64,000 nucleotides of DNA from Campylobacter hominis ATCC BAA-381 (GCF_000017585.1 NC_009714.1:1210663-1274662); one strand, 5' to 3'; counted from the stretch's first letter, positions 1-13,083 are shown. Notes: generated by a model not told the origin, from the sequence alone. Program-made: numbers and translations.

Positions 1-1
1 C

Positions 2-853
2 GGACAGCACGGCGTGGCTACAGCTACAGCCGCTGCTTTACTGGGACTTGAATGCAATATTTATATGGGCGAAGTGGATGCAGCCCGTCAAAGACTTAAC
101 AGATTTAGAATGGAACTTTTAGGCGCAAAAGTTGTAGAAATAAGATCAGGGCTTAGAACACTAAAAGAGGCCACAACAGCAGCAATTCAAGCTTGGGTAA
201 ATGAAATAGAAAATGTTTTTTATGTAATAGGTTCAGTCGTCGGTCCTTATCCTTATCCTGAGATTGTAAAACACTTCCAAAGTGTAATAGGAAAAGAGAC
301 AAAAGCTCAACTTAAAAAAATGGGAATAAAAGCCGATTATATAGTAGCTTGCGTAGGCGGCGGAAGTAATGCTATGGGAATTTTCAGCGCATTTTTAAAA
401 GATAAAAACGTTAATCTTTGCGGCGTTGAAGCAGGAGGTCTTGGAGCCGATACTCCTTATAATGCGGCAACTCTTACAAATGGTAAAGCTGGCATTATTC
501 ACGGAATGAAAACAATTGTTTTACAAGATAAATATGGCAGAATTTTGCCTGTACACAGTATTTCGGCAGGACTTGATTATCCTGGCGTAGGACCTGAGCA
601 TTCAAATCTATTTGACACTGGACGCGCACACTATGAAGCTGTAAGCGATGATGAAGCTATAAATGCGCTTAAATTACTTTGCAAAACCGAAGGAATCATC
701 CCGGCAATCGAATCGGCACACGCTTTGGCATATTTGGATAAACTTTGCCCGAAACTTAAAGGTCATAAAACTATAGTCGTAAATGTGAGTGGCAGAGGTG
801 ATAAAGACATAGATTCAATCATAAACTATAAAAAAGGAACAATTTATGGATAA
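2..853 (+). CDS. trpB: Tryptophan synthase beta chain (5' end outside window)
   Basis: This is the C-terminal part of the PLP enzyme that joins indole and serine to make tryptophan. The reading frame is open from the first complete codon at base 2 (GQHGVATA), so the GTG at 14 is internal and not a start. The PLP-phosphate loop [10 protein letters not shown] and the conserved stretch [19 protein letters not shown] are present; the PLP lysine lies upstream, off the window. The stop overlaps the trpA ATG by 8 bases, so the two are translationally coupled, as expected for an alpha2beta2 complex. The family identity is clear. Confidence 0.97.
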   Translation, partial: GQHGVATATAAALLGLECNIYMGEVDAARQRLNRFRMELLGAKVVEIRSGLRTLKEATTAAIQAWVNEIENVFYVIGSVVGPYPYPEIVKHFQSVIGKETKAQLKKMGIKADYIVACVGGGSNAMGIFSAFLKDKNVNLCGVEAGGLGADTPYNAATLTNGKAGIIHGMKTIVLQDKYGRILPVHSISAGLDYPGVGPEHSNLFDTGRAHYEAVSDDEAINALKLLCKTEGIIPAIESAHALAYLDKLCPKLKGHKTIVVNVSGRGDKDIDSIINYKKGTIYG

Positions 854-1589
854 GATAAAAAAAGCGTTTGAAAATGGAGCAAATATCGGTTATATCGTTG
901 CCGGATATCCAAATGTAGAGCATACGAAAAATTTTTTAAATTCACTTGATGAGTGCGCACTTGATATTGTTGAAATAGGTATTCCATATTCAGATCCTTT
1001 AGCTGATGGACCTGTGGTGTTTAACGCAAGCTTTCAGGCGGTGCAAAACGGCGTAAATACGGACACTGTATTTAAAATTTTAAGTGAAGTTGAAACTAAA
1101 AAACCGCTTATTTTTTTAGTTTATTTCAATTTGATTTTTGCCTACGGAATGAAAAAATTTATCAAAAAATGCGCTGAAGCTGGAATTTCAGGTTTGATAA
1201 TTCCGGATCTTCCTTTTGAGGAAAATGAAGAAATTTTTAAACTTTGTGAAAAAGAAAAAATCGCTTTAATACCGCTAATAAGTATAACAAGCGAACATAG
1301 AGCAAAAAAAGTTTTAAGCAGAGCTGGCGGATTTATATACGCAATATCGGCAATAGGCGTAACAGGAACAAAACTAACTCCAATGGAAAGACTAAAAAAT
1401 ATGCTTTCTGATCTTAAAAAAATGAGCGATTTACCGGTAGCTGTCGGCTTTGGTATACGCACAAACGAAGATATAAGAAATATGCGCAAATACGCGGACG
1501 GTGTAATACTTGGAACTTCTATCGTAAAACTTTCCGAAGAATTTGAAGGTAAAGAGTTTTTACAAAAAATAAACGAGCTTTTTAAATAA
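846..1589 (+). CDS. trpA: Tryptophan synthase alpha chain
   Basis: TrpA cleaves indole-3-glycerol phosphate to indole and glyceraldehyde 3-phosphate and channels indole to TrpB. At 247 residues it is slightly shorter than the usual 255-270. The catalytic pair is visible as Glu43 in EIGIPYSDP and Asp54 in LADGP (E. coli Glu49 and Asp60). The TIM-barrel signatures [21 protein letters not shown] and the phosphate-binding VGFGI follow in order. It overlaps trpB by 8 bases. The other trp gene in the window, trpC, lies 46 kb away, so the pathway genes are split. Confidence 0.98.
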   Translation: MDKIKKAFENGANIGYIVAGYPNVEHTKNFLNSLDECALDIVEIGIPYSDPLADGPVVFNASFQAVQNGVNTDTVFKILSEVETKKPLIFLVYFNLIFAYGMKKFIKKCAEAGISGLIIPDLPFEENEEIFKLCEKEKIALIPLISITSEHRAKKVLSRAGGFIYAISAIGVTGTKLTPMERLKNMLSDLKKMSDLPVAVGFGIRTNEDIRNMRKYADGVILGTSIVKLSEEFEGKEFLQKINELFK

Positions 1590-1591
1590 AA

Positions 1592-2569
1592 ATGAAAAAA
1601 ATTTTAATCTTAATAATATTTTTAACCAATTTCTGTTTTGGCGTAAGCCTTATGAATTACGAGTTTTTTGACAATGAAAATAGCGTAGATATCGTACTTT
1701 CGTTTGATTCGGCTTATACTCCGGATATTTACAAGAAAATAGATAGTGAAAGCCAAATCATCACTCTTAAAAATGTAAAAAGCGATGAAAAATTCACAAA
1801 CCAACTAAACTCTAAAATTATAAGCGAATTCGGCATTATACCAAGTGGCGGCGAAACACAAATCGTATTTAATAAAGGTAAAGATTTAAACATTGAGGCA
1901 CTTAGTCAAAATGATAAATTATCACTTATTTTACGTATAAAAAACCCGAATTTCAAACAACTGGCAGTTCAAAACGACGAAAACAACATAAATCCTGATG
2001 AAAAAAGCGGCCCAAATTTCATATTTGTAATTTTAAGCGTAATTGCGGTTTTGATAATCGCTTTGATTTTTATCAAACTTATGAAAAAAAATAAAAAAAG
2101 TGTTGATGCAGCTTGGAGCATTTTTGAAAATGAACAAAATGGCGGTTTGGAAGATAATTTAAAAGAAGAAATAAACGAACAAATTAACAAAACAGTTGAT
2201 GAAAAAGTGCAAAATTTTAGCCAAGCAAATACAAAATTTGAAAATTTTACACCTGAAAGTTTTGAGAAAAATTTAGAGTCAAATGACAAATCAAATGAAA
2301 ATCAAGAAAAAACCGATGAATTAAAAATGAAAAATGAAGAAATCGATTATCAAAAACCTGAAATTTCAAAAATAGATGTCAATGATGATTTTAAAAATTT
2401 AAGTAAAAATTTTGAAGATGACGAAGATGACGAACTTATAGGTACAGATGATATAAAAGTAGTTTTTCAAAAGAAAATCGATGAAAAAAATCGTGCTGTA
2501 GTATTAAATTTATTAGATAAAAATTATCTTGTGGTGCTAAAAGATTCAAACGTTTTGCCAAAAAATTAA
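1592..2569 (+). CDS. Membrane protein resembling FliO
   Basis: A 325-residue protein starting 2 bases after trpA. It has a signal peptide or N-terminal helix (about 1-18), a periplasmic domain of alternating beta strands (about 20-120, AMIN-like in appearance), one membrane helix (about 142-164), a long acidic Asn/Glu/Lys-rich linker (165-285) and a short C-terminal beta-rich piece (about 287-320, with VVLNLLDKNYLVVL). Periplasmic domain, helix and small cytoplasmic beta domain is the layout of epsilonproteobacterial FliO, and I recall fliN and a fliO-like gene near trpA in C. jejuni. No other flagellar gene is in the window. It could instead be an unrelated membrane protein; the FliO call is an inference. 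Confidence 0.5.
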   Translation: MKKILILIIFLTNFCFGVSLMNYEFFDNENSVDIVLSFDSAYTPDIYKKIDSESQIITLKNVKSDEKFTNQLNSKIISEFGIIPSGGETQIVFNKGKDLNIEALSQNDKLSLILRIKNPNFKQLAVQNDENNINPDEKSGPNFIFVILSVIAVLIIALIFIKLMKKNKKSVDAAWSIFENEQNGGLEDNLKEEINEQINKTVDEKVQNFSQANTKFENFTPESFEKNLESNDKSNENQEKTDELKMKNEEIDYQKPEISKIDVNDDFKNLSKNFEDDEDDELIGTDDIKVVFQKKIDEKNRAVVLNLLDKNYLVVLKDSNVLPKN

Positions 2570-3027
2570 AAATTTATAATTAAAACTTTTTGAATTTTAA
2601 AGGTTTCAATTCTATTTTTGCTTTTGATATGGCATTTTATCAAATTTCAAAATTTTACTGTCACGAAAAATAAAAAAATTTTAATTTTACAAAATTTAAA
2701 ACGCTTTTATAAGTGATTACAGCGACACTATAAGTTTTTATAAAAAACCATTTAAATATTTATATTGATTTAAGCCAAAAACATATTTGGTGCTGAAGCA
2801 TATTTAAACTGTATTATAAAAAACTTTAAAAAATAAATTTTACTTATAAAACAAAACAGGTATTATAGCGCTAATTTGATGTAAAAATAAATAAAGCTTT
2901 TTAAAAAAATATTTTATATAAAACTTCAAAATTCCATCAAAAATAAGCCTGGAATAAAATTTTATAAAATACAGCGTATAAAAATAATCATACTTGAAAA
3001 TTTAAACTAAAAAATTTTGCAATAAAA
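2570..3027. other. 458-base AT-rich gap between convergent genes
   Basis: No open frame of useful length, no tRNA-like GC-rich block and no clear terminator hairpin are visible. The base composition is extremely A+T-rich with stops in all frames. It lies between the FliO-like gene (+) and mnmC (-), so it could be a relic of deleted genes, but I could not recognise any protein remnant in it. Confidence 0.6.
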
Positions 3028-5031
3028 TTATTTCAGTCCTTTTTTAAGTTTTCTTATCAAAAAACGGCTTGGTGCCAGCTCATTGATAAGACTTTTTGGT
3101 AAACAAAACGGACGATTTGTGACCAAATCGGCTAAAATTTCAGCTCCCAAAATCGCCGTGCAAAGACCTCTAGCGCCATGAGATGTATTTATATAGATAT
3201 TTTTTAAATATTTTGGTGGCAAATTTTTAGCACGATTTTTTTGCCACGGTAAAATTTTATATTTTTCTTTGAAATATTCGCAGTCCGGCAAAGCACCGAT
3301 TAACGGAAATCTATCACCGCTATATCCTCGAAATCCGACACGAGAACCCAAAATTTTAACATTTAAAATTTGATTTTTAAAAGCAAGCTCTTTATTTTGC
3401 GTGTGCATTTTAAAATTTAAATTCTGTTTTGAAACATTGAAATCAACATTTTTATCCAAAATTTCAAATTTAAATTTTTTATCATTTAAATTTCTGGTAT
3501 CTGTATTTTTAACAAAATTTTTATTTAAAAGCTCAGCCACGTTTTGCAAATTTCTTTCATCATCGAAAGTTCTGGCTTGATTTTCATAATCTTTTCTGTC
3601 ATAAGTAGCCCCGATTAACTGGCGTTTGCCGATCTTAGGACAAATATATCCGCGTGCGCCAAGAGGAATGGGCGTCTTTAAAAATGGGCGCAAAAGTGTA
3701 ATTTGACCGCGAACGGAGCTTATTTGCATCGCATCATCGAAATTTGCACGCACATTTTTCCCGCCGCCAAAAAGTTCTTCACTTTCGCTCCCCATCGCAA
3801 ATATCAAAATATCGCATTTTAAAGGCTTTTTACCGACAAAATTTACAATATAACCGCCATTTGATTCAACAAAATCACTAAACTCATAACCAAATTTTAT
3901 ATTAAGTTTTTTACTAAAAAATTCGCAAATTTTTCGCGGTCTTAAAAGCGCGGCATTTTTTATAAAAATAGAAGCGTAAGGCAGATCTTTTCGATTAAAA
4001 TCGAAAATTTCACTTTTATCATGAGTTTCAAAACGCTTTAAAATGTCATCATTATAAGCAAACTCTTTTGCACCACAAAATTTTGCAAGATTTTTCGGTA
4101 CATTCTTTTTGTAAAATTTGACCGCCATTTTGAAAGCATATTTATGCATTTCGCCTAGTTTCACGCCTTTTTTAGTAATAAGGGGTTCCAAAACTCCACA
4201 AAAATTTCCGCTTGCATTAGCAGCGACACTGCACGCTTTTTCTGCAATTACAGTTTTATATCCAAGATTTTGAAATTTAATTGCAGTAACGATTCCTGCG
4301 ATTCCTGCTCCTATTATCAGCACATTTTTGCCGCTTTTAAAACTTGGCCTTTCGAAAAAATAATCTTTGATCTCGCCTGAATTTCCATTGAAATAAGCTC
4401 TTATCATTTCGCGCTTACCATTAAATCCCGGCGTTTTAACTACACAAAAACCTGCATTTTCCAAACTTTTTTGCACTTTTTTTGAAGCGCTGTATGTTGC
4501 AATTTTTGCTTTAATCCTGCAAAGTCTGGCTATTTGGGAAGTAATTTCATCGCTCCACATATCAGGATTTTTACTTGGCGAAAATCCATCCATAAGCCAA
4601 ATATCAGCTTTAAACTCACACTCTTTCAATACACATTCGGCATCTCCGAAAAGCAGATCAAGCGTGATATTTTTACTGAATTTTATACGGTGAAAACCGC
4701 TTTCAAGTGTAGGATAAAGTTTTAAAAGTTTTTTTGCACCTTCAAACTTGAAATTCTCATAAAATTTAGCCAAAATTTCCTTTTGTAAAGGAAATTTTTC
4801 TATAGAAACAAAGTGCAAAATTTTATCGCTATTTTTAAATTTAGCGGCTATATTTAAAAAATTTCGACCAAGACCGAAGCCAAGTTCTGCTACAATTACA
4901 CGATTTTGAGTTTTTAAAATTTCATTTACAGCTGAGCCGAACACAAATTCGCTCTCGCCGAAAGGATTTTTGAAATTTGAGTAAAAATCTTTAAAATTTT
5001 CGTTAAATAAAATACCGTTTATAAATTTCAT
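3028..5031 (-). CDS. mnmC: Bifunctional tRNA wobble-uridine enzyme MnmC
   Basis: MnmC finishes mnm5(s2)U34 in tRNA: an FAD domain removes the carboxymethyl group and a methyltransferase domain methylates the amine. The N-terminal methyltransferase part shows ELGFGLGRN (about 50) and the DUF752 signature WLMDGFSPSKNPDMW (about 145-160). The FAD Rossmann motif VLIIGAGIAG begins near 237, and the C-terminal NTSHGARGL closes the oxidase fold. I chose the ATG at 5031, which overlaps the amidase stop as TGATG; an in-frame TTG one codon earlier is less likely. The 667 residues agree with a full-length fusion protein. It is last in the minus-strand run that starts near 17.9 kb. Confidence 0.95.
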   Translation of the reverse strand: MKFINGILFNENFKDFYSNFKNPFGESEFVFGSAVNEILKTQNRVIVAELGFGLGRNFLNIAAKFKNSDKILHFVSIEKFPLQKEILAKFYENFKFEGAKKLLKLYPTLESGFHRIKFSKNITLDLLFGDAECVLKECEFKADIWLMDGFSPSKNPDMWSDEITSQIARLCRIKAKIATYSASKKVQKSLENAGFCVVKTPGFNGKREMIRAYFNGNSGEIKDYFFERPSFKSGKNVLIIGAGIAGIVTAIKFQNLGYKTVIAEKACSVAANASGNFCGVLEPLITKKGVKLGEMHKYAFKMAVKFYKKNVPKNLAKFCGAKEFAYNDDILKRFETHDKSEIFDFNRKDLPYASIFIKNAALLRPRKICEFFSKKLNIKFGYEFSDFVESNGGYIVNFVGKKPLKCDILIFAMGSESEELFGGGKNVRANFDDAMQISSVRGQITLLRPFLKTPIPLGARGYICPKIGKRQLIGATYDRKDYENQARTFDDERNLQNVAELLNKNFVKNTDTRNLNDKKFKFEILDKNVDFNVSKQNLNFKMHTQNKELAFKNQILNVKILGSRVGFRGYSGDRFPLIGALPDCEYFKEKYKILPWQKNRAKNLPPKYLKNIYINTSHGARGLCTAILGAEILADLVTNRPFCLPKSLINELAPSRFLIRKLKKGLK

Positions 5032-6314
5032 CAATTTTTCATAAAATATGCGCTTACACCGTCGCTAATACCTACGGCAACCAATTTTTGATATGTTTTG
5101 TTGCCAAGGTTTTTGCCCTCTTTTGGATGAGTTATGTAGCCGACTTCCACTAAAACAGCAGGCATTTGAGCTCCAACCAATACCCAAAACGGCGCTTCTC
5201 TGACACCGCCATCCTTACTAGAAAAAGAACGCCTCAAAGAGTGCAACATATAACTTTGAATGTCTATTGCAAGTTTATTCGAAGCTATTATTTTTTCGCG
5301 ATTTAAGAAATTTAAGAAAGTTTCTTTTGAAAAGCTGTTCATATCTTCCAAATCTCCGCTGTTTTCAAGTGTAGCTACCCGTTTGCTGCGCTCACTTCTA
5401 GCAGGGCTAAGGAAAAATGTCTCGACTCCTTGCATTGAAGCGGCGGCTTTTTTATTCGGTGCGGCGTTTGCATGAATGGAAATAAACATATCAGCGTGCT
5501 TTCTATTGGCGAATTTTGTCCTGCTTTGCAGATTCCAAAACACATCTTTATCCCTTGTCAAATAAACTTTATATCCGCGTTTTTTTAAAATTTCAGCCGT
5601 TTGGCAAGCTATGGAAAATACTATGTTTTTTTCTTTTAAACCGTTTCCGGTTGCTCCAGGATCCTTTCCGCCATGCCCCGCGTCTATTACTATAATTTTA
5701 CCTTTTGAATGTTTAAGATTTGACGTATTTACAACAGGTGCCGCAATAGCTAAAGTTTCATCGTCAATTTTATTGTCTTGCGGCGAAATTTTTTTATTTG
5801 ATTTTTTTGTGTATGTTCTAATATCAGATTTTTTTTGATTTGAAGAGATTTTTGTTTCAGTTTTACCTATTTTTATATTTTGCCGATCTTTTTTATTTGT
5901 ATTTTTTTGAACTAATTTTTGTTTTTTGTTTTTATTTAAAATGTCAGGACTAGTCGGTTTGGCATCCGCTATTTTCTTTAATTCATCATCACGGTTTTTA
6001 TTTTGTGAAATAATTTTCACGGAATTTTGCGGAATATTTATACCAAGTCTTTGCAATTCGTTTTCATAGCTTTTTGAATTGTATCCTAAAGCTTTTGAAC
6101 TTGAAACAAGCTTTTTTAGTGCTTCTATTCTACCGCCCTTATCTTTACTTGTTGAAATTTTAAGATAGACATTTTTCAGTTCATTATGCATTTGGCGTTT
6201 AACGCTAATGCTTGATTTATTAAATTTATCATCAAAAGTATCTAAAAATTTATCGTATCCGAATAAGCCGACTGCAAGAAATAAAATCGCTAAAATTCTA
6301 ACTATTTTCGCCAT
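5031..6314 (-). CDS. amiA: N-acetylmuramoyl-L-alanine amidase (Amidase_3, division type)
   Basis: This periplasmic zinc amidase cuts the bond between N-acetylmuramic acid and the stem peptide during cell separation. It has an N-terminal export signal (1-19), a Lys-rich low-complexity linker (about 100-190) and an Amidase_3 domain from about 205. Zinc and catalytic residues are visible: His214 (DAGHGGKDPGA), Glu228 (LKEKN), His281 (SIHANA) and Glu390 (VEVGYI). Between His281 and Glu390 lies an insertion of about 50 residues (296-345) at the position of the autoinhibitory helix of EnvC/NlpD-controlled amidases. FtsE, FtsX and a LytM activator candidate are encoded upstream in the same run. It overlaps the nitronate monooxygenase gene by 17 bases. 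Confidence 0.95.
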   Translation of the reverse strand: MAKIVRILAILFLAVGLFGYDKFLDTFDDKFNKSSISVKRQMHNELKNVYLKISTSKDKGGRIEALKKLVSSSKALGYNSKSYENELQRLGINIPQNSVKIISQNKNRDDELKKIADAKPTSPDILNKNKKQKLVQKNTNKKDRQNIKIGKTETKISSNQKKSDIRTYTKKSNKKISPQDNKIDDETLAIAAPVVNTSNLKHSKGKIIVIDAGHGGKDPGATGNGLKEKNIVFSIACQTAEILKKRGYKVYLTRDKDVFWNLQSRTKFANRKHADMFISIHANAAPNKKAAASMQGVETFFLSPARSERSKRVATLENSGDLEDMNSFSKETFLNFLNREKIIASNKLAIDIQSYMLHSLRRSFSSKDGGVREAPFWVLVGAQMPAVLVEVGYITHPKEGKNLGNKTYQKLVAVGISDGVSAYFMKN

Positions 6315-7389
6315 AAACCAGTTTTTTTATCAACTCTTTAACAGGAATAAGTTTTTTCAAGCGATATCCGTTTACACCGGTAAAAAACAATCCTGTTTCT
6401 TTTATACCGTTGTAGGCATCAGCCAAACGATCAGCTATACAATACCCTACTCTGCGAGATCCTTCACCTCTATGACAAGGAGTTACGCAATTACTTATAC
6501 AATGAATTTTTGGTCCTGCGTTATTTTCCACAAGCTTTATGAGATTTGTCCTGATACCGCGCGCCGGATATCCGACAGGTGATTTAATGAGCTTGATATC
6601 TTCTTTAGTGCAATCAAGTAAAATTTCTTTAAATCCTTGAGCCGCGTCGCATTCATATGTACCGATAAATCTGGTTGCCATTTGAACGCCGTCTGCTCCA
6701 AGACTCATCATTTTTAAAATATCATCGTGATCCCAAATCCCGCCTGCTGCAATCAACGGAAAATCGCCCCAAGCTTTTATCTCTTCTTTTACTTGCGGAA
6801 TAAGATTTTCAAGTTGATATGCAGGATCGCTGCACTGCTCATAAGTAAAGCCTTGATGACCCCCGCTTAGCGGACCTTCCAGCACAACTGCGTCAGGTAA
6901 GCAATTATAACGTGTAGACCAACGTTTGCAAATAATTTTTAACGCCTTTGCCGATGAGACAATCGGTACAAGCGCAATATCTTTAAATTCAGCTGTAAAT
7001 TCAGGCAAATTCGTAGGAAGTCCGGCTCCGCTTACGATTATATTTATTCCGGCTTCACAAGCATCACGAACCACTCTTGCGTAATCGCTTGCAGCATACA
7101 TAATATTTACTCCGATAGGCAAATCCCCGCAAATTTTACGCGCATTTTTTATGATAGCTTCAAGACCTGCTTTCGAGTAAAAATTTTCACTGCCGAAAGG
7201 TTTTGCATTTATCTCTTTTGTGATATATTTTCTGTTTTCGTAATATCCTGTACCGACAGAGCTGACAATTCCAAGGCAACCGTTTAAACTGACATTGCCG
7301 GCTAACTTGTCCCAGCTTATACCAAGTCCCATTCCGCCTTGAAATATAGGATATTTTATCTCATATTTGCCTATTTTTAAGCTTTTCAT
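6298..7389 (-). CDS. Nitronate monooxygenase-type FMN enzyme
   Basis: A 363-residue TIM-barrel flavoprotein of the nitronate monooxygenase (2-nitropropane dioxygenase) / FabK family. Signatures in order are PIFQGGMGLGISW near the N terminus, IIVSGAGLPTNLPEF, GGHQGFTYEQC, and the FMN-phosphate segment AAGGIWDHDDI followed by GADGVQMATRFIGT. A cysteine-rich C-terminal piece, CISNCVTPCHRG, is unusual for plain nitronate monooxygenases and could bind metal or form disulfides. The true substrate is unknown; nitronate detoxification is only the family default. It lies between tyrS (9-base gap) and amiA (17-base overlap), a position I recall as conserved in Campylobacter. Confidence 0.85.
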   Translation of the reverse strand: MKSLKIGKYEIKYPIFQGGMGLGISWDKLAGNVSLNGCLGIVSSVGTGYYENRKYITKEINAKPFGSENFYSKAGLEAIIKNARKICGDLPIGVNIMYAASDYARVVRDACEAGINIIVSGAGLPTNLPEFTAEFKDIALVPIVSSAKALKIICKRWSTRYNCLPDAVVLEGPLSGGHQGFTYEQCSDPAYQLENLIPQVKEEIKAWGDFPLIAAGGIWDHDDILKMMSLGADGVQMATRFIGTYECDAAQGFKEILLDCTKEDIKLIKSPVGYPARGIRTNLIKLVENNAGPKIHCISNCVTPCHRGEGSRRVGYCIADRLADAYNGIKETGLFFTGVNGYRLKKLIPVKELIKKLVYGENS

Positions 7390-7398
7390 TTATTGCCT

Positions 7399-8610
7399 TT
7401 ATTTTACTATTAGTTTAGCGAATTTTTTCTTTCCGACTTGTAAAAAATAATTGCCTGAACTAAGTTGAAGTTGCTCATCGGCAATTTTATTTTTATCAAC
7501 ACTTACGGCATTAGATCTTATAAGTCTTCTTGCATCAGAGCTTGATACGGCTAATTTGCAAGACATCAATGCTTTTACAATCCAAGCAGGAGAACTTATT
7601 GTAAATTCTTTTATCTCGCTTGGAGCTTCATTATTTACATGAACTTTATCGAATTCTTCTTTTGCTTTCAAAGCTGAATTTTCATCATAAAATTTCGTAA
7701 CTATATCCATAGCAAGACTTTCTTTTGCGACTTTCGGATGAAGTTCGCCGTCTTGTACAAGCTTTTTAAACAAATTTATATCATCAAGCGAATAACTGCT
7801 TAAAAGCTCATACCATGACCACATCAGTTCATCATTTATGCTTAAAATTTTAGCATACATATCATTTGCATTTTCAGTTATGCCGATATAATTTCCAAGC
7901 GATTTACTCATTTTATTTACGCCGTCAAGCCCTACTAAAAGCGGCATCATCATTACTGCCTGTTCTTTACCGACATTATAGGTTCTTTGTAATTGTCTGC
8001 CCATTAGTAGATTAAATTTTTGATCAGTACCGCCGATTTCAATATCGCTTTTCATACAAACGCTGTCATAACCTTGTAAAAGCGGATACAAAAACTCACT
8101 TATACTAATCGGCTGTTCGTTTTTAAAGCGATTTGTAAAATCATCTCTTTCAAGCATTCTTGCGACGCTAAAAGTGCTTGCAAGTTCAATCATACCTGTA
8201 GCGCCGAGACGATTTAGCCATTCCGAATTAAAAAGTATATTCGTTCTATCTTTATCCAAAATTTTAAAAACTTGATCCTGATAAGTTTTTGCATTTTTTA
8301 AAACCGTATTTCTATCAAGTTTTTTTCTGGTTTCGCTTTTGCCTGTAGGATCACCTATTTGAGCTGTAAAATCTCCGATCAGAAACTGTACAATAGCTCC
8401 GTGTTGTTGCAAAAATGCAAGTTTTTTAAGCACAACACTATGTCCTAAGTGCAAATCAGAGGCCGTAGGATCCATGCCGATTTTTACATAAAACCTATTG
8501 CCTTTTTCATAATAATTTTTAATGAGTTCTTCAACTCTTTCAATACCGATTATTTCGGAAATTCCACGATTTAATTCTTTTAAAATAGAATTTAAATCAT
8601 ATTCTGCCAT
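7399..8610 (-). CDS. tyrS: Tyrosyl-tRNA synthetase
   Basis: Class I synthetase charging tRNA-Tyr. The HIGH-type motif reads [10 protein letters not shown], the KMSKS loop is intact ([10 protein letters not shown]), and an S4 RNA-binding domain occupies about the last 70 residues ([17 protein letters not shown]). I place the start at the ATG at 8610 (403 residues, MAEYDLN), because AAAGGAGA lies 5 bases upstream; a longer in-frame extension to 8640 would run into the spoT 3' end and adds no conserved residues. It follows spoT by 10 bases. Confidence 0.97.
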   Translation of the reverse strand: MAEYDLNSILKELNRGISEIIGIERVEELIKNYYEKGNRFYVKIGMDPTASDLHLGHSVVLKKLAFLQQHGAIVQFLIGDFTAQIGDPTGKSETRKKLDRNTVLKNAKTYQDQVFKILDKDRTNILFNSEWLNRLGATGMIELASTFSVARMLERDDFTNRFKNEQPISISEFLYPLLQGYDSVCMKSDIEIGGTDQKFNLLMGRQLQRTYNVGKEQAVMMMPLLVGLDGVNKMSKSLGNYIGITENANDMYAKILSINDELMWSWYELLSSYSLDDINLFKKLVQDGELHPKVAKESLAMDIVTKFYDENSALKAKEEFDKVHVNNEAPSEIKEFTISSPAWIVKALMSCKLAVSSSDARRLIRSNAVSVDKNKIADEQLQLSSGNYFLQVGKKKFAKLIVK

Positions 8611-8620
8611 TTTCTCTCCT

Positions 8621-10807
8621 TTAATTTTTATAAGCGTCATTTAACGAAGTAAATTCGATAATCTTATACTTATTTTTTAATTTTTCTTTTATATCATTTG
8701 AATTTAAATTTTCGTTTAATTCAATTGTCATTTCAAAATAATCTACCGATTTTTCACTGTTTTCACTAAGTTTAATCGATACCAAATCCACATCAAGTTT
8801 AGCTAAATATGCTAAAAATGAAGCAAGAGAACCGCGTTTATTTTCTATGCTTAAAATTATTTTGTATCTATGCGGCGCAATTCTGGTCCATTTTACGAAA
8901 ATATTCTCATTGCCGTTTCGCATAAGATTAAGTGCACGTTCACAAAATTTATGATGTACGCTTACATCATGACCGTTTCTAAACCCCATTATATCGTCAC
9001 CACGCTTTGGATTACAACAATAATCAAACTCAACGCTGCTTACATTAAAATTTGAATATACGACAATATTATCAAATTTTTGCTTTTTAATTTCATATTT
9101 ATCCGTAAAAAAGAAAAGTTTTTCTTTTTTTGGATATTTTTTAAGCGCATTTACAACATCTTTTAAATAAACAGAATCATATGCGATTCGTGAAAATTTT
9201 TTGATTAAATTTTCATTTTCCAGCCAATTTTTTATCGTTTTTTTGCGTGCGCTGAAAATTGCACAAAGCATATTAAGCGCTACTTCCTGATTTATATCGT
9301 GAAGTTTTTGTTTACAAAAACTTTTGATTGTCGCTTTTGCTTTACCTGTTTTTACGGAATTTAACCAACTGCAACGATAATGCGGTTCATTTCCCGTTAT
9401 TATATGAACAATATCACCATTTTTAAGTTCCGTTAAAAGCGGCACTCTTATACGATTTACGTAAGCTTGCGTAGCGCGAAGTCCGACTTCCGAATGAATT
9501 TCATAAGCATAATCTAGCGCGGTTGCTCCTCTTGGAAGTGTGAAAATTCCGCCTTTTGGCGAATAAACCGCTATATCTTCCACATATAGACTATCTTTTG
9601 CATATTCATAAAGATTTTCCACATCCTCATCTTCTTTTATACCTATATCGCTTAGCCAATCCAGTTTCGGATTTATTGAGCCGTTATATTTATATTTCCA
9701 GTGCGCTGCGACACCATATTCAGCAGTTTGGTGCATATCAAAAGTGCGAATTTGAGCTTCTATTATCATATTTTCGTTAAAAACGGTAGTATGTATCGTT
9801 TGATAACCGTTTTGTTTCGGTAAAGCGACATAATCCTTAAAACGTGAAATTAAAGGATTGAATTTCATATGAATAATTCCAAGTACCAAATAGCAATCTT
9901 CCGGTTCTTTTACAATAATTCGCACCGCAAGCAAATCCAAAACTTCTTCAATTGAAATGCCTTTTCGTTGCATTTTCAGATAAATTGAATAATAATGCTT
10001 TAATCTTTTTTGAATTTTAAAACTATCGTAAGTAAAGCCGTTTGTAAGCAGAAGCTCGCTTATTTTTGTACTGAATGCATTTAAATTAATCCAAAGCTGT
10101 TGCTTATTTTCAGTCAAATATTTATCGATTTTTTCATATTCGTGCGGCATTACATACTTGAAACTCAAATCTTCAAGAAAATTTTTAATCGCTGAAATTC
10201 CAAGTCTGTGAGCAATCGGTGCATAAACCAAAAGCGTTTCTTGTGCAATTCTAACTTGTTTATCAGGACGAAGCGCTCCAAGAGTAAGCATATTATGAAG
10301 TCTGTCGCAAAGTTTTACAACAAGAACTCTGACATCTTCTATCGAAACCAAAAGCATTTTACGAAATGTAAGCGCTGTGGCTTTTAATTTTGAAGTTGCT
10401 TCGTTTGAATGGGCAAGTTTATCGTCTCGAATTGTTACGATTTTTGTTAAGCCTTCGACCAATTTTGCTACACCTTCGCCGAATTCATCTATTATTTTAT
10501 CCAGCGTATAGTCCGTATCTTCAACGACATCATGCAAAAGTGCGGCTATTATCATATCATCGTCTCCACCCAAAAAAGCTACAATACACGAAACTAAAAT
10601 CGGGTGAATGGCATAAGGCTCGCCGCTTTTTCGAAATTGACCGTCGTGTTGACGGATACAAAGTTGAATTGCATTTACTAAAAGCGGCGTAGGTTGTTCT
10701 ATTTGATAAAAAAGCTTTTTAGCACCTTCTATATCATTTGTTTCGACAATATCGTCAATAAGGTGTTCTAGATAATCATCATTTATCTGACGGTTCTTTA
10801 AATCCAT
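8621..10807 (-). CDS. spoT: Bifunctional (p)ppGpp synthetase/hydrolase
   Basis: Makes and degrades the alarmone (p)ppGpp; epsilonproteobacteria usually carry this single long RSH enzyme. The 728 residues contain an HD hydrolase domain ([13 protein letters not shown], about 85-100), a synthetase domain with [20 protein letters not shown] and EAQIRT, a TGS domain ([21 protein letters not shown]) and a C-terminal ACT domain (about 650-720). The RFKD motif and the intact HD motif fit a bifunctional enzyme, not a synthetase-only RelA. The ATG at 10807 overlaps rpoZ by 29 bases and has no good ribosome site, so translation is probably coupled to rpoZ. Confidence 0.96.
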   Translation of the reverse strand: MDLKNRQINDDYLEHLIDDIVETNDIEGAKKLFYQIEQPTPLLVNAIQLCIRQHDGQFRKSGEPYAIHPILVSCIVAFLGGDDDMIIAALLHDVVEDTDYTLDKIIDEFGEGVAKLVEGLTKIVTIRDDKLAHSNEATSKLKATALTFRKMLLVSIEDVRVLVVKLCDRLHNMLTLGALRPDKQVRIAQETLLVYAPIAHRLGISAIKNFLEDLSFKYVMPHEYEKIDKYLTENKQQLWINLNAFSTKISELLLTNGFTYDSFKIQKRLKHYYSIYLKMQRKGISIEEVLDLLAVRIIVKEPEDCYLVLGIIHMKFNPLISRFKDYVALPKQNGYQTIHTTVFNENMIIEAQIRTFDMHQTAEYGVAAHWKYKYNGSINPKLDWLSDIGIKEDEDVENLYEYAKDSLYVEDIAVYSPKGGIFTLPRGATALDYAYEIHSEVGLRATQAYVNRIRVPLLTELKNGDIVHIITGNEPHYRCSWLNSVKTGKAKATIKSFCKQKLHDINQEVALNMLCAIFSARKKTIKNWLENENLIKKFSRIAYDSVYLKDVVNALKKYPKKEKLFFFTDKYEIKKQKFDNIVVYSNFNVSSVEFDYCCNPKRGDDIMGFRNGHDVSVHHKFCERALNLMRNGNENIFVKWTRIAPHRYKIILSIENKRGSLASFLAYLAKLDVDLVSIKLSENSEKSVDYFEMTIELNENLNSNDIKEKLKNKYKIIEFTSLNDAYKN

Positions 10808-11003
10808 CTAATAATATTTTTCCCTCAGCGATTTCGCGTAATGCGATATCTGAAAATTTCATTTTTCTTGTATCGATATCAAGTAAATTTTCTTCGCCCA
10901 TTGATAATTGCTCAGCTCTTTTTGCAACCATAAGCGATAGTTGATAGCGATTTCCATTAACTCTTTCAAGTGCTTTTGTGATAATCTCTTCTATTCTTGG
11001 CAT
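10779..11003 (-). CDS. rpoZ: RNA polymerase omega subunit
   Basis: The small subunit that stabilises beta-prime in RNA polymerase. The 74-residue protein has the family core RYQLSLMVAKRAEQL followed by KFSDIALREIAEGKI. The gene lies 12 bases after pyrH with an AAGGAAAAAA ribosome site, and overlaps spoT by 29 bases. The rpoZ-spoT pairing is common in proteobacteria and is meaningful because omega forms part of one ppGpp-binding site in E. coli polymerase. Confidence 0.95.
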   Translation of the reverse strand: MPRIEEIITKALERVNGNRYQLSLMVAKRAEQLSMGEENLLDIDTRKMKFSDIALREIAEGKILLDGFKEPSDK

Positions 11004-11015
11004 TTTTTTCCTTTC

Positions 11016-13083
<2,068 letters not shown>

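Noticed and set aside
2570-3027. Possible tRNA, small RNA or fliN relic after the FliO-like gene
   Set aside because: No GC-rich cloverleaf, hairpin or protein remnant could be recognised in either strand.
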